64,000 nucleotides of DNA, from assembly GCF_021287135.1 (NCBI RefSeq), contig NZ_JAJTBB010000085.1:124001-188000 (forward strand), read 5' to 3'. Source of the stretch: Acidovorax sp. Lineage in GTDB: Bacteria; Pseudomonadota; Gammaproteobacteria; Burkholderiales; Burkholderiaceae_C. Every line of letters begins with the position of its first letter. Position 1 is the stretch's first letter. Below the pieces are notes generated by a model. It did no database searches. It saw only the letters and a program-made list of their open reading frames with translations, and was not told the DNA's origin. The position numbers and the translations under genes were made by a program. This document shows positions 26,619 through 35,268 of this stretch, piece after piece.

Positions 26619-27308
26619 ATGAAAAATCGATTCCTGCTGCTTTGAATTCTCACGTTCGCTTTTGCACTCACCGGATGTGCGACCCGGACAAACATGGCGT
26701 TTCAGGACGATGCCGCGCGACTGACGGAAAAGAGCAAGCCCGTCTTTCTCCTCACCGCGACCATCAAGAACACCTACCGGGCCAGCTACCAGCCGCAACT
26801 CCGCGTGGTTCACGTCGAAAAGCCCGGGGCGAAAGAAGCGGCAGATCGCCTCAATTTCACAATGGACGAGAAGGCCAAGGAGGAGACCGGTTCCGTCGAG
26901 TCCGGAAACAGCTACCTGCTGCGCCTTGAACTGGAGCCCGGCCAATATGAACTTCGAGGCCTCACCAGTTTTGCGAGTTCTTTTCCCATCCATGCCGCGT
27001 TCTTTACGCCGATCCATTCCAACTTGGAGGTCAGCGCAAACGGAGTGTTCTATCTTGGGCACATCGCCGCAACGGTGCGTGAGCGCCAGGGCAATGAATT
27101 CAAGGCAGGGCCGTCGATTCCGTTGCTAGACCAAGCGCTTGCCGGCGCTTCCGGGGGAACCTTTGATGTTGTCATCACCGACCAGTTCGAGGTCGATGAG
27201 CGCGCCTTCCGCGCCAAGTTTCCCGCGCTGGCGGGCGTCCCCATCAAAAAAGCGATTCTTCCCGCATTTGACAGGGCGAAGGCTCAGCAATGGTGGGAGG
27301 CGCATTGA
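26619..27308 (+). pseudogene. Lipoprotein gene interrupted by an in-frame TGA in its signal peptide
   Basis: Read in one frame, the gene begins at ATG 26619 as MKNRFLLL, meets a TGA at 26643-26645, and continues without shift as ILTFAFALTGCATRTN, a textbook lipoprotein signal with lipobox LTGC, then a ~205-residue soluble domain (GQYELRGLTSF, FYLGHIAATVRE) up to the stop at 27308. Thus one base change separates it from an intact lipoprotein gene. Downstream translation could restart at ATG 26694, but the product would lack the export signal. The mature domain's family is not recognised; the GQYxLRG and FYLG motifs recall small carboxypeptidase-regulatory-like or DUF2846 lipoproteins. Codon use is less GC-rich than in neighbours. 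Confidence 0.75.
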
Positions 27309-27384
27309 GGCTTGGTGCCGCACGGCGGCGGCTTCAATGACGAAGCGCAATCGCGCCATCCATCCTTGGCGAACGCTGGTTTGA

Positions 27385-27449
27385 TATCAAAATTGATAGC
27401 TACCAGCGATTGATACATAAGCGCTACGGCCTGTTTTTGTTCAAATCTT
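27385..27449 (+). repeat. Comamonadaceae extragenic repeat, copy 2 (overlaps the kefC 3' end)
   Basis: Contains AAATTGATAGCTACCAGCG, ATAAGCGCTACGGCC and a GTTCAAATC tail. The CTA of AGCGCTA is, on the other strand, the TAG stop of the KefC-type gene, and the tail encodes its last residues (DLNKNRP). Confidence 0.82.
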
Positions 27450-29337
27450 TGCTCTGGGTGGGCTCGCCGCTTTCCCCCGCATCCCCCACCCCTCCGTACC
27501 CCGGGTACTCCTGCCCGGCAGCCTTCAGCGCCGCGCTCTCCTGCCGCTCCCGGGCCATCTGCTCCGCAAACTGGTTGCGGCCTTCGCGCGCCACGGCGAT
27601 GAACTTGGCGCGGTCCTTGTGGTGGGGGTACATGCGGTCGGCCAGCGCGATGTTGTGGGTGCGAAAGCGCTGGGTGATGGCGGTGGCCTGGGCGGCGGGC
27701 AGGCCCATCAGCTCCAGCACGGTGTGGGCGCTTTGCAGGCTGGACTCGAACAGCTCGCGCTGCACCAGGGTCACGCCCAGGTCGCGCAGCTTGTTCCAGT
27801 GCGTGACGTCGCGCGCGCGGGCCACGATCTGCAGGTGGGGGAAATGTTCGCGGGCCAGCTTGGCCAGCTTGAGCGACTGCTCCGCGTCGTCCACGGCGAT
27901 GACCAGGATGCGCGCGTGCTCGGCCCCGGCGATGCGCAGCAGGTCCAGCCGGGTCGCATCGCCGTAGAACACGCGGTAGCCGAAGGTGCGCGCCACCTCC
28001 AGCATTTCCACGCTGTGGTCTAGCACGGTGGTGGGAAAGCCTTGGGCCAGCAGCACGCGCGAGACGATCTGCCCGTAGCGGCCGAAGCCCGCGATGATGA
28101 TGGGCGCCTCTTGCGGCTCGGAGATTTCTTCGGCCTGGGGCGCGGACTTGAGCTGCGCGTAGCGGCGCAGCAGCACCCGGTCCAGCAGCACCAGCAGCAG
28201 GGGGCTGAGCAGCATGGACAGCGCCACCGCGCCGATCAGCAGCGAGGCCGTTTCGGCCGAGAACACTTGCGCGCCCGCGGCTGCCTGGAACACCACGAAG
28301 GCGAACTCGCCGCCCTGCGCCAGCAGCAGGGTGAACACCGGGCGCTCCTGGTAGGGGATGTCCACCTGGCGGGCCAGCAGGTAGATCACCAGTGCCTTGG
28401 CCGCCAGGAACGCGGCCAGCACCGCGGCCATGACGCCGGGCGAGCGCAGGATCACGCCAAAGTCGATGCTCATGCCCACGGCAATGAAGAACAGCCCGAG
28501 CAGCAGGCCCTTGAAGGGCTCGATGTCGGCCTCCAGCTCGCGGCGGTATTCGCTCTCGGCCAGCAGCACGCCGCCCAGAAAGGCGCCCAGCGCCATGGAC
28601 AGGCCGGCCAGCACCATCAGGTAGGCCAGGCCCACCACCAGCAAGAGCGCTGCGGCGGTGAAGATCTCTGGTGTGCGGCTCTTGGCGATCCAGCGCAGCA
28701 CGGGCCGCAGCAGCAGCCGCCCGCCCAGGATGATGGCGCCGACCACGCCCACGATCTTGAGGGCTTCCAGCGCCAGGTCGCCCGGCGCGTGCAGCGGGCT
28801 GTCTGCGCCCCCCGCGGCGGCGCCCAGCAGCGGCAGCAGGGCCAGGATGGGAATGGCGGCCACGTCCTGGAACAGCAGGATCGAGAACCCGGCCTGCCCG
28901 CTTTGCGTGCGCAGCAGATTGCGCTCGCTCAGCGACTGCAAGGCAATCGCCGTGGACGACAGGGCCAGGCCCAGCGCACCCACCAGGCTGGTGCGCCACG
29001 GCAGGCCCGCCACCGCCCCCAACCCGAACAGCACCGCGGCGCAGCCCAGCACTTGCGCGCTGCCCATCCCGAAAATGGGCCGCCGCAGTGCCCACAGGCG
29101 GCTGGGCTGCAACTCCAGGCCCACCAGGAAGAGCATCAGCACCACGCCGAATTCCGCGAAGTGCAGGATGTCCTGCACATTGCTGACCAGGCCCAGCCCC
29201 CAAGGCCCGATCGCGATGCCCGCCGCCAGGTAGCCGATGATGGCCCCCAGGCCCAGCGCCTTGGCGATGGGCACGGCCAGCACGGCAGCCGCGAGGTAGA
29301 GAAAACCGTAGGTGAGCCAGGTGGGTGCGTGTTCCAT
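27424..29337 (-). CDS. KefC-type glutathione-regulated K+ efflux antiporter (CPA2)
   Basis: A 637-residue CPA2 monovalent cation:proton antiporter. Residues 1-385 hold about twelve membrane helices with family motifs LFLVGLELQPSRLW, LALSSTAIALQSL and LLFQDVAAIPILALLPL (the ion-binding Gln-Asp). Residues ~400-520 form an RCK/KTN domain (IIIAGFGRYGQIVSRVLLAQG nucleotide motif, then YGDATRLDLLRIAGAEHA). This is the KefB/KefC arrangement, which protects cells from electrophiles by K+ efflux. No KefF/KefG-like ancillary gene is adjacent. The C-terminal tail beyond residue ~610 is low-complexity and its last seven residues come from an extragenic repeat. Confidence 0.9.
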   Translation of the reverse strand: MEHAPTWLTYGFLYLAAAVLAVPIAKALGLGAIIGYLAAGIAIGPWGLGLVSNVQDILHFAEFGVVLMLFLVGLELQPSRLWALRRPIFGMGSAQVLGCAAVLFGLGAVAGLPWRTSLVGALGLALSSTAIALQSLSERNLLRTQSGQAGFSILLFQDVAAIPILALLPLLGAAAGGADSPLHAPGDLALEALKIVGVVGAIILGGRLLLRPVLRWIAKSRTPEIFTAAALLLVVGLAYLMVLAGLSMALGAFLGGVLLAESEYRRELEADIEPFKGLLLGLFFIAVGMSIDFGVILRSPGVMAAVLAAFLAAKALVIYLLARQVDIPYQERPVFTLLLAQGGEFAFVVFQAAAGAQVFSAETASLLIGAVALSMLLSPLLLVLLDRVLLRRYAQLKSAPQAEEISEPQEAPIIIAGFGRYGQIVSRVLLAQGFPTTVLDHSVEMLEVARTFGYRVFYGDATRLDLLRIAGAEHARILVIAVDDAEQSLKLAKLAREHFPHLQIVARARDVTHWNKLRDLGVTLVQRELFESSLQSAHTVLELMGLPAAQATAITQRFRTHNIALADRMYPHHKDRAKFIAVAREGRNQFAEQMARERQESAALKAAGQEYPGYGGVGDAGESGEPTQSKDLNKNRP

Positions 29338-29668
29338 GGACGAAAGGCGAGGGCGGGAGCGAGCGTGACGGGGCCGCTGGTGCGGATGCGGGGGATGCGC
29401 CGATTTTGCCCGTCGGCGGCGATTTGTGCGGGGTGGGCGATAGCTATCTTATTGATAGCGCTTTGCGCTGTTGTGACGGCACTCGCTGGCCGTTTTATGC
29501 CGTGGTGGTGGCCTTGCGCCGGCCCTGGCGGCCAGGCGGCAGGGGCGGGGCTTGCGTTCGGCGGCGTGTCCGTCGCATCCACTCATCCCGAGTGCATTCC
29601 AACGCGGCCCCGAAAAGATCGTAAACACGTTCTAAGATGCGATCCCCCTTTGCTTTGTGCGTGATCTC
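29338..29668. other. Intergenic region with a partial extragenic repeat
   Basis: About 330 bases between the divergent kefC-type and lysE-type genes. GATAGCTATCTTATTGATAG followed by CGCTTTGCGCTGTT (29442-29476) looks like a degraded copy of the repeat family. No gene is supported; both promoters presumably lie here. Confidence 0.5.
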
Positions 29669-30307
29669 ATGGATTTGCAGACCTGGCTTGCGTTTTTTGC
29701 GGCCTCGTGCCTTATTGCCATCTCCCCCGGGTCCGGGGCTGTGCTCTCCATGAGCCATGGGCTCTCGTACGGGGTGCGCAAGACCACCGCCACCATCGCC
29801 GGGCTGCAACTGGGGCTGTTGCTGGTCCTGGTGATTGCCGGGGCGGGCGTGGGCTCGCTGCTGCTTGCGTCCGAGGTGGCGTTCAGCGTGGTCAAGGTGC
29901 TGGGGGCCTGCTACCTGATCTATGTCGGCTTCAGCCAGTGGCGCGCGGGCGAGGCCTCGCCCCTGCAGGGCGACGATGCCGCCCCGGCCGGTCCGTGGCA
30001 AAAGCGCTGCCTGACGGGCTTTCTTACCAACGCCACCAATCCCAAAGGCATCATCTTCATGGTCGCCGTGCTGCCCCAGTTCATGACCGACACGCGCCCC
30101 CTGTGGAGCCAGCTGCTGGTGATGGCAGCCACCACGGTGACGGTGGACGTGGTGGTCATGCACGGCTACGCTTTCGGCGCCAGCGCGTTGCGCAGCCTGA
30201 TGCGCAGCGCACGGGCCATGCGCACGCAGAACCGCGTGTTCGGCGGCCTGCTGATGGCGGTGGGCGCCGGGCTGTTCTTCGTGAAGCGGGGCGGGCAGCA
30301 CGCGTGA
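29669..30307 (+). CDS. LysE/RhtB-family amino-acid exporter
   Basis: A 212-residue inner-membrane exporter with six helices. The family signature near the N-terminus is present (FFAASCLIAISPGSGAVLSMSHGLSYGVR), as is the NPKGIIFMVAVLPQF motif in the middle. Exports an amino acid or derivative, not identified. The ATG at 29669 gives the standard start (MDLQTWLAFF); a GTG four codons upstream is less likely. Confidence 0.9.
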   Translation: MDLQTWLAFFAASCLIAISPGSGAVLSMSHGLSYGVRKTTATIAGLQLGLLLVLVIAGAGVGSLLLASEVAFSVVKVLGACYLIYVGFSQWRAGEASPLQGDDAAPAGPWQKRCLTGFLTNATNPKGIIFMVAVLPQFMTDTRPLWSQLLVMAATTVTVDVVVMHGYAFGASALRSLMRSARAMRTQNRVFGGLLMAVGAGLFFVKRGGQHA

Positions 30308-30335
30308 TGCGCCACCCAGGGAGAGGGTTGCTCTT

Positions 30336-30394
30336 GTTTTGATAGCTGCTGGCGCTTGTCCATAAAGCGCTAGAGCGCGATTTGGCTGTTTTTC
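30336..30394 (+). repeat. Comamonadaceae extragenic repeat, copy 3
   Basis: Near-consensus copy: TTTTGATAGCTGCTGGCGC, TTGTCCATAAAGCGCTAGAG, then a TTTGGCTGTTTTTCATCAG tail. Lies between the lysE-type and parA-type genes and ends 26 bases before the ParA ATG, so it is in that gene's leader or promoter. Confidence 0.85.
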
Positions 30395-30420
30395 ATCAGA
30401 ACGGTGAGGAGGAAGTCGCC

Positions 30421-31035
30421 ATGCCAGTGATCGTTGTCGCCAACCCGAAAGGCGGCGTGGGCAAGTCCACGCTGTCGACCAACGTGGCGGGGTACTACGC
30501 CAGCCAGGGGCATGCCGTGCTCCTGGGCGACACCGACCCGCAGCAGTCGGCCCGCCTGTGGCTGGGATTGCGCCCGGCGGCGGCGCGCCCGATCGGGAGC
30601 TGGGACGCGAGCTCGGACCTCATCGCCCGCCCGCCGCGCGGCACCACCCATGCCGTGCTCGACACGCCGGCCGGCCTGCATGGCTGGCGTCTGAAAGATG
30701 TGCTCAAGCTGGCCGACAAGATCATCGTCCCCTTGCAGCCCAGCGTGTTCGACATCTTTGCCACGCGCAGCTTCCTGGACACGGTGGCGGAACACCGCCA
30801 CGGGGCCGGGGTGCCGGTGGGCATCGTCGGCATGCGGGTGGATGCGCGCACCAAGGCGGCCGAGCAGTTGCACCACTTCGTAGACACCCTGGGCTTCCCC
30901 GTGCTGGGGTATTTGCGCGACACGCAGAACTACATCCACCTGGCCGCCCACGGCCTCACGCTGTTCGATGTGGCGCCGGCGCGTGTTGCGCGCGATCTGG
31001 AACAGTGGCAAGGGATCTGCCCATGGCTGGATTGA
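30421..31035 (+). CDS. Orphan ParA-family ATPase
   Basis: A 204-residue ATPase with the deviant Walker A KGGVGKST at residues 10-17, the switch LLGDTDPQQSARLWL and Walker B-like THAVLDTPAGLHG. GAGGAGGAAG precedes the ATG. No parB or centromere-like gene is adjacent, so it is not a plasmid or chromosome partition pair; orphan ParA proteins usually position a cellular cargo. The cargo cannot be inferred. Confidence 0.87.
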   Translation: MPVIVVANPKGGVGKSTLSTNVAGYYASQGHAVLLGDTDPQQSARLWLGLRPAAARPIGSWDASSDLIARPPRGTTHAVLDTPAGLHGWRLKDVLKLADKIIVPLQPSVFDIFATRSFLDTVAEHRHGAGVPVGIVGMRVDARTKAAEQLHHFVDTLGFPVLGYLRDTQNYIHLAAHGLTLFDVAPARVARDLEQWQGICPWLD

Positions 31036-31191
31036 AGTGCTCGCCTGAATCACGCCACCGGTCGACTGGTGCAGCCAGACCCAGGGCGCCACTGGCCGGG
31101 GTCGCGCCAGCTGCTGGCGTGGGAAGCGGGATGGGCGTGCGGTGTCCCGTGCCAGACAAGGCGCGCCCTGCTGCGGCGCTACATTGGCGCG

Positions 31192-31656
31192 ATGAAAATC
31201 TTCCACTCCTATTCCGAAGTCAGCGCCTGCGTGGGCCAGGAAGTCTCCGTGACCGACTGGATCACCATCACGCAGGAGCAGGTCAACCTGTTCGCCGATG
31301 CCACGGGCGACCACCAGTGGATCCATGTGGACCCGGAACGCGCCAAGGCCGGGCCGTTCGGCGCGCCCATTGCGCATGGGTTCCTCACGCTGTCGCTGAT
31401 TCCGCAGTTCTTCGAGAAAGGACTGACCATCGAAGGTGCGCGCATGGGGGTGAATTACGGGCTCAACAAGGTGCGCTTCACGGCGCCGGTGCCGGTGGGC
31501 AGCCGCTTGCGTGCGCGCCTCACGCTGCAGGCGGCCGAGCCCATCGCGCCCGACGGCATGCAGATGACCTGGCTGGTGACGGTGGAGCGCGAGGGCAGCG
31601 ACAAGCCCGTGTGCGTGGCCGAATCGCTGGCGCGCAACTTCGGCGCAGAACCTTAA
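31192..31656 (+). CDS. MaoC-family dehydratase (hotdog fold)
   Basis: A 154-residue MaoC-like enoyl-CoA hydratase. The hydratase-2 motif is DATGDHQWIHVDPERA (Asp and His of the catalytic dyad, residues ~38-53), followed by GPFGAPIAHGFLTLSL. The length and single domain match NodN/MaoC-type monofunctional hydratases. A substrate among (R)-specific acyl-CoAs is likely. No close operon partner. Confidence 0.88.
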   Translation: MKIFHSYSEVSACVGQEVSVTDWITITQEQVNLFADATGDHQWIHVDPERAKAGPFGAPIAHGFLTLSLIPQFFEKGLTIEGARMGVNYGLNKVRFTAPVPVGSRLRARLTLQAAEPIAPDGMQMTWLVTVEREGSDKPVCVAESLARNFGAEP

Positions 31657-31657
31657 T

Positions 31658-31734
31658 ACCCCCTGAGTCGCTTCGCTCCTTCCCCCTTCCAGGGGGACGC
31701 CGCCAGCGCGGCGGGGCGACCCTTGCGCGGCGGC
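31658..31734 (+). repeat. Second extragenic repeat type (CCCCCTGAGTCGCTTCGC)
   Basis: GC-rich stretch beginning ACCCCCTGAGTCGCTTCGCT and carrying nested hairpins (CCCCCTTCCAGGGGG, then CGCCAGCGCGGCG). Sequences of this kind are scattered between genes in Acidovorax-like genomes. Only one copy is recognised in this window. It may act as the transcription end of the maoC gene. Confidence 0.55.
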
Positions 31735-31823
31735 TGCTGGCCTGCGCCGCGCCAGTTTCGTGCGTCCTGTCTGGCTGCGCGTTGGGTTCCGGTTCGGTTT
31801 GCACAGCGTGGGAGGTCTGAACC

Positions 31824-32771
31824 ATGGACCGTCTGCAAGCCATGAAAGTCTTCGAGCGCGTGGTGGAGGAGGGCGGCTTTGCCGCCGCCGCCCGCGCCAT
31901 GGACATGTCGCCGCCCGTGGTCACGCGCATGGTGGCCGAGCTGGAGCAGCACCTGGGCACCCGCCTGCTGCAGCGCACCACCCGCAAGCTCGCCCTGACC
32001 GACGCGGGGGAGGCCTACCTGCAGCGCGTGCGGGCCATCCTGCACGAGATTGACGATGCCGAAGCCGCTGCGGCCGCCAGCACCCGCGACCTGAAGGGCA
32101 CCATCCGCATCGTCACGTCGCCAGTGCTGGCCACCAATTTCCTGGCGCCCATGGTGGCGCTGTGGCATGCGAGCTTTCCCAAGCTGATGCTGGACATCAG
32201 CATCGATGCGTTTGCTGCGGCCCGTGTGGATGAGTTCGACGTGACGCTCATGGTGGCCGGCGAGGACTTTGACGCCAACATCGTGGCCCGCCCGTTGCTG
32301 CACGGCGAAGCGATCGTGGTGGCCTCGCCCCAGTACCTGGAGCGCCGCGGCATTCCGCGCGAGCCCCAGGACCTCGTCCACCACGACCACTTGCGCGATT
32401 CCGGCATGGCCGCCCGGTCGCAGAGCGGGCCGGGGCGCAAGCTGCGCCTGCAGCCGTTGCGCGGCGACGGGGAGGCCCAAGAGATCGACATGCCCGCCGT
32501 GCTGCAGTCGGTGAGCACGGAACTGCTGCTGCGTGCCGCCGTGGATGGCGCGGGCGTGGGCGTCACCTCGCGTTTTCTGGCGGAGGAGCACCTGGCCCGC
32601 GGCGAGCTGGTGCACATCCTGCCGGAGTGGATCTTCTCGCGCTACACCGTGTACGCCGCATTGCCCTCGGGCCGCATGCTGCCGGCACGCACCCGGGCGT
32701 TCCTGGACTTTCTCACCCAGCGGGTGGCTGATGAGGCCATGGCTGTGCAGCGCGGGCAGCAGCGGGCCTGA
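31824..32771 (+). CDS. LysR-family transcriptional regulator
   Basis: A 315-residue LysR regulator with an N-terminal HTH (FERVVEEGGFAAAARAMDMSPPVVTRMVAELE, residues ~8-40) and a substrate-binding domain beginning at GTIRIVTSPVLATNFLAPM. No divergent target gene lies next to it; the upstream neighbour is the repeat and the maoC gene in the same direction, so its target is open. Confidence 0.9.
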   Translation: MDRLQAMKVFERVVEEGGFAAAARAMDMSPPVVTRMVAELEQHLGTRLLQRTTRKLALTDAGEAYLQRVRAILHEIDDAEAAAAASTRDLKGTIRIVTSPVLATNFLAPMVALWHASFPKLMLDISIDAFAAARVDEFDVTLMVAGEDFDANIVARPLLHGEAIVVASPQYLERRGIPREPQDLVHHDHLRDSGMAARSQSGPGRKLRLQPLRGDGEAQEIDMPAVLQSVSTELLLRAAVDGAGVGVTSRFLAEEHLARGELVHILPEWIFSRYTVYAALPSGRMLPARTRAFLDFLTQRVADEAMAVQRGQQRA

Positions 32772-32846
32772 CCGGCGGGGCGCACGGCACGGGCGGCCAG
32801 ATGCCGGCGCCTATCCGGCAGGGCTGCTTCGCAGGCCCCTTCCACC

Positions 32847-33374
32847 TCAGCCCAGTTGGGCAAATCCGCTAATGATGGTGCCCTCGGGCTCCACGGGCAC
32901 CTCGCCCCCTGGCATCGCAAAGCTGTTCTGGCGCCAGGCCTCGAACACCGTCACGGCCACGGCGTTGGACAGGTTCAGGCTGCGCTGGCCTGCCACCATG
33001 GGCAATCGCAGGCGTTGTGCGGGCGGGAAGGTCTCCCGCAGCTCCGGCGGCAGGCCGCGCGTTTCCGCGCCGAACACCAGCCAGTCGCCCGGCAGAAAGC
33101 AGGTGGAGTGCACGGGCTGCGCGCCGTGCGTGGTCATGGCAAACATGCGTGCCGCATCGGGCTGCGCGTCGCGCAGGAAGGCCGTCCACCCGGCATGCAC
33201 CTGCACCTGGGCGTACTCGTGGTAGTCCAGCCCGGCGCGGCGCAATTGGCGGTCTTCCAGCGAGAACCCCAGGGGCTCAATCAGGTGCAGGGCGCATCCG
33301 GTATTGGCCGCCAGGCGGATCACGTTCCCGGTGTTGGGCGGGATCTCCGGCTCGACGAGGACGATATGGAACAT
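32847..33374 (-). CDS. trmL: tRNA (cytidine(34)-2'-O)-methyltransferase
   Basis: SPOUT-class methyltransferase that modifies the wobble base of tRNA-Leu species. The 175-residue protein starts with the TrmL signature MFHIVLVEPEIPPNTGNVIR and has LVFGAETRGLPPEL and LPMVAGQRSLNLSNAVAV, the motifs that form the AdoMet-binding trefoil knot. An ATG three codons upstream (33383) is also possible. Confidence 0.92.
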   Translation of the reverse strand: MFHIVLVEPEIPPNTGNVIRLAANTGCALHLIEPLGFSLEDRQLRRAGLDYHEYAQVQVHAGWTAFLRDAQPDAARMFAMTTHGAQPVHSTCFLPGDWLVFGAETRGLPPELRETFPPAQRLRLPMVAGQRSLNLSNAVAVTVFEAWRQNSFAMPGGEVPVEPEGTIISGFAQLG

Positions 33375-33436
33375 GGGCGCCATTGTGAACGTTCGTGCCC
33401 TGCGGTACGCAACCGCTCGTAATCAAAAGTATCCCG

Positions 33437-34159
33437 TCAGTCCAGGCTGGTGCGGGCCAGCACCACCGCCGTCACGTGCGCCACGCCGGCTTCGCGCAGC
33501 GCGAGCGTGGCGGCCTGCAGCGTGGCGCCCGTGGTCATCACATCGTCGATCAGCACCACCCGCTGCCCGCGCAGCGCGGCCGCCCGGTGCGGTTCCACGG
33601 CAAAGGCGCCGCGCAGGTTGCGCAGGCGCTGGGCGCGCGGCAGGCTGCTCTGGGCCTCGGTGGCGTGCAGGCGCAACAGGGTGTGCACGTCTGTCTTGGC
33701 CCGCGCCAGGTGCCGGGCCAGCAGCGCCGCCTGGTTGAAGCCGCGTTCGCGCAGGCGGTCGGTGGACAGCGGTACGGGCAGCACGCGGTCGGCTGCCTCC
33801 AGGGCGGGCTCCATCCACGGCGTGCTGCGCATCAGCAAGGCCAGGGTGGCCGCCCACCCCGCGTCTCCTCGGAACTTGAAGTCCGTCACCGCGTCGGCCC
33901 AGGGGTATGCGTAGTCCACCGCGGCAATGCAGCGGTCAAAACTCGGAGGCTCCTTCAGGCAGGCTCCGCAGACCGCCACCCCGGCGGGAACCCGCAACGC
34001 GCAGCGTTGGCAGCGCGGCGCCGGCTGGGCAAACCGCGCGGCGCAGGCGTTGCACACGCGCCGCGACGGCCAGGCGTGGCAACAGGCGCACTGGCTGGGG
34101 ATGGCATCCACCCAGGCGCGGATCTGGCGCGAAAACCCTGGCAGCCCGGAAAAAAGCAT
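33437..34159 (-). CDS. comF: ComF-family phosphoribosyltransferase-like protein
   Basis: A 240-residue ComF protein: N-terminal zinc-binding cysteines (CACC, CNAC, CQRC, CGAC) within residues 20-70, then a type-I phosphoribosyltransferase domain with the PRPP motif VVLIDDVMTTGATL near the C-terminus and the RERGFNQAALLAR motif. ComF proteins support DNA uptake in competent bacteria, though the role is not biochemically settled. Starts 35 bases from the divergent methyltransferase gene. Confidence 0.9.
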   Translation of the reverse strand: MLFSGLPGFSRQIRAWVDAIPSQCACCHAWPSRRVCNACAARFAQPAPRCQRCALRVPAGVAVCGACLKEPPSFDRCIAAVDYAYPWADAVTDFKFRGDAGWAATLALLMRSTPWMEPALEAADRVLPVPLSTDRLRERGFNQAALLARHLARAKTDVHTLLRLHATEAQSSLPRAQRLRNLRGAFAVEPHRAAALRGQRVVLIDDVMTTGATLQAATLALREAGVAHVTAVVLARTSLD

Positions 34160-34194
34160 GAGTCAATATACTCGCGCGTCCTTGCCGCCTGCCC

Positions 34195-35112
34195 ATGCCA
34201 CTGTCCCCTACGTCCCCTGCCGAGCGCCCTCCCACCATCGACCCCGTGGCGGCCGCCCGCTGGCACGCAGCGGCGCCGGCCGTGTCCCCCTGGCTGCACG
34301 AGGAGGTGGCCCGCCGCATGGAAGAGCGCCTGCAGTGGATTCGGCAGGCCCCCACGTCGTGGTGCCACTGGGATGCGGTGCGTGGCGGCCTGCAGGCGCA
34401 CGCGCTGGTGAGCGCCCGCTATCCCCAGGCGCGGTGCCATGTCTATGAAACAGCGGCGCACTGCGCGCAAGTGGCCCGGCAGGCCCTGGCCAAGCCGTGG
34501 TGGTCGCCGGGGCGCTGGAGCCCGGCGCGCCCGCAGTGGGGGTTGCCGGAAGATGGCGGCGTTCAGATGCTGTGGGCCAACATGGCGCTGCACACGGCCG
34601 CCGATCCGCAGGCCTTGATGGCCCAATGGCACCGCACCCTGGCGGTGGATGGGTACCTGATGTTCTCCTGCCTGGGCCCGGACACGCTGCGCGAGCTGCA
34701 CGCGGTTTATGCAGCACTGGGCTGGCCACCGGCAGGCCACGCCTTTACCGACATGCACGATTGGGGCGACATGCTGGTGCACACCGGCTTTGCCGAGCCC
34801 GTGATGGACATGGAGCGGATCACCCTCACTTTTGCCAGCGCCGAGCGTCTGGTGCAGGAGTTGCGCGAGCTCGGTTGCAACCTGCACCCTGATCGCTTTC
34901 CCTCATTGCGCGGAAGCCGCTGGCGCGACAAGCTGTATGCAGCGCTGACAGAGCGGCTCGCGACCGAGCCGGGAGGTCAGTTGGCACTGACTTTCGAAAT
35001 CATCTATGGCCACGCTGTCAAACCCGTTCCCCGTGTGCGGATGGGCACCAGCAGCTCCGTCTCTTTGCAGGATATGCGCACGCTGTTGCGCGGCAGCGGC
35101 AGCAAGAGTTAG
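34195..35112 (+). CDS. BioC-like AdoMet-dependent methyltransferase
   Basis: A 305-residue protein with a degenerate class-I methyltransferase fold. MLWANMALHTAADPQALMAQWHRTL and GYLMFSCLGPDTLRELHAVY match the central part of BioC (malonyl-ACP O-methyltransferase, biotin synthesis), while the glycine-rich AdoMet motif I is poorly conserved around residue 75 (ARYPQARCHVYETA). No other bio gene is adjacent. In relatives the same protein is often called a biotin synthesis protein; the activity should be regarded as unproven. Confidence 0.7.
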   Translation: MPLSPTSPAERPPTIDPVAAARWHAAAPAVSPWLHEEVARRMEERLQWIRQAPTSWCHWDAVRGGLQAHALVSARYPQARCHVYETAAHCAQVARQALAKPWWSPGRWSPARPQWGLPEDGGVQMLWANMALHTAADPQALMAQWHRTLAVDGYLMFSCLGPDTLRELHAVYAALGWPPAGHAFTDMHDWGDMLVHTGFAEPVMDMERITLTFASAERLVQELRELGCNLHPDRFPSLRGSRWRDKLYAALTERLATEPGGQLALTFEIIYGHAVKPVPRVRMGTSSSVSLQDMRTLLRGSGSKS

Positions 35113-35120
35113 GCCTGTTT

Positions 35121-35156
35121 GCCTTGTCAATGACATAGAACAAGGCAGGCTACAAT
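35121..35156 (+). promoter_or_regulatory. Putative promoter and inverted repeat before the cox locus
   Basis: TACAAT at 35151-35156 is a good -10; ATGACA (35130-35135) or TTGTCA (35124-35129) are poor-spaced -35 candidates. An inverted repeat GCCTTGT-N12-ACAAGGC (35121-35127 and 35140-35146) covers the -35 area, as an operator would. It precedes the DUF2244 gene by about 110 bases. Confidence 0.45.
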
Positions 35157-35268
35157 TCCTTAAAAAAATAGAGATTCGGGCATCTTCCCGCGCAACTTTG
35201 CCGGCAGTGCCCGCCCCGCCTGCGGCGGGCGGAGCGCCAGCTGGGCAGTCTTGTGAGCACTTCCGGTG

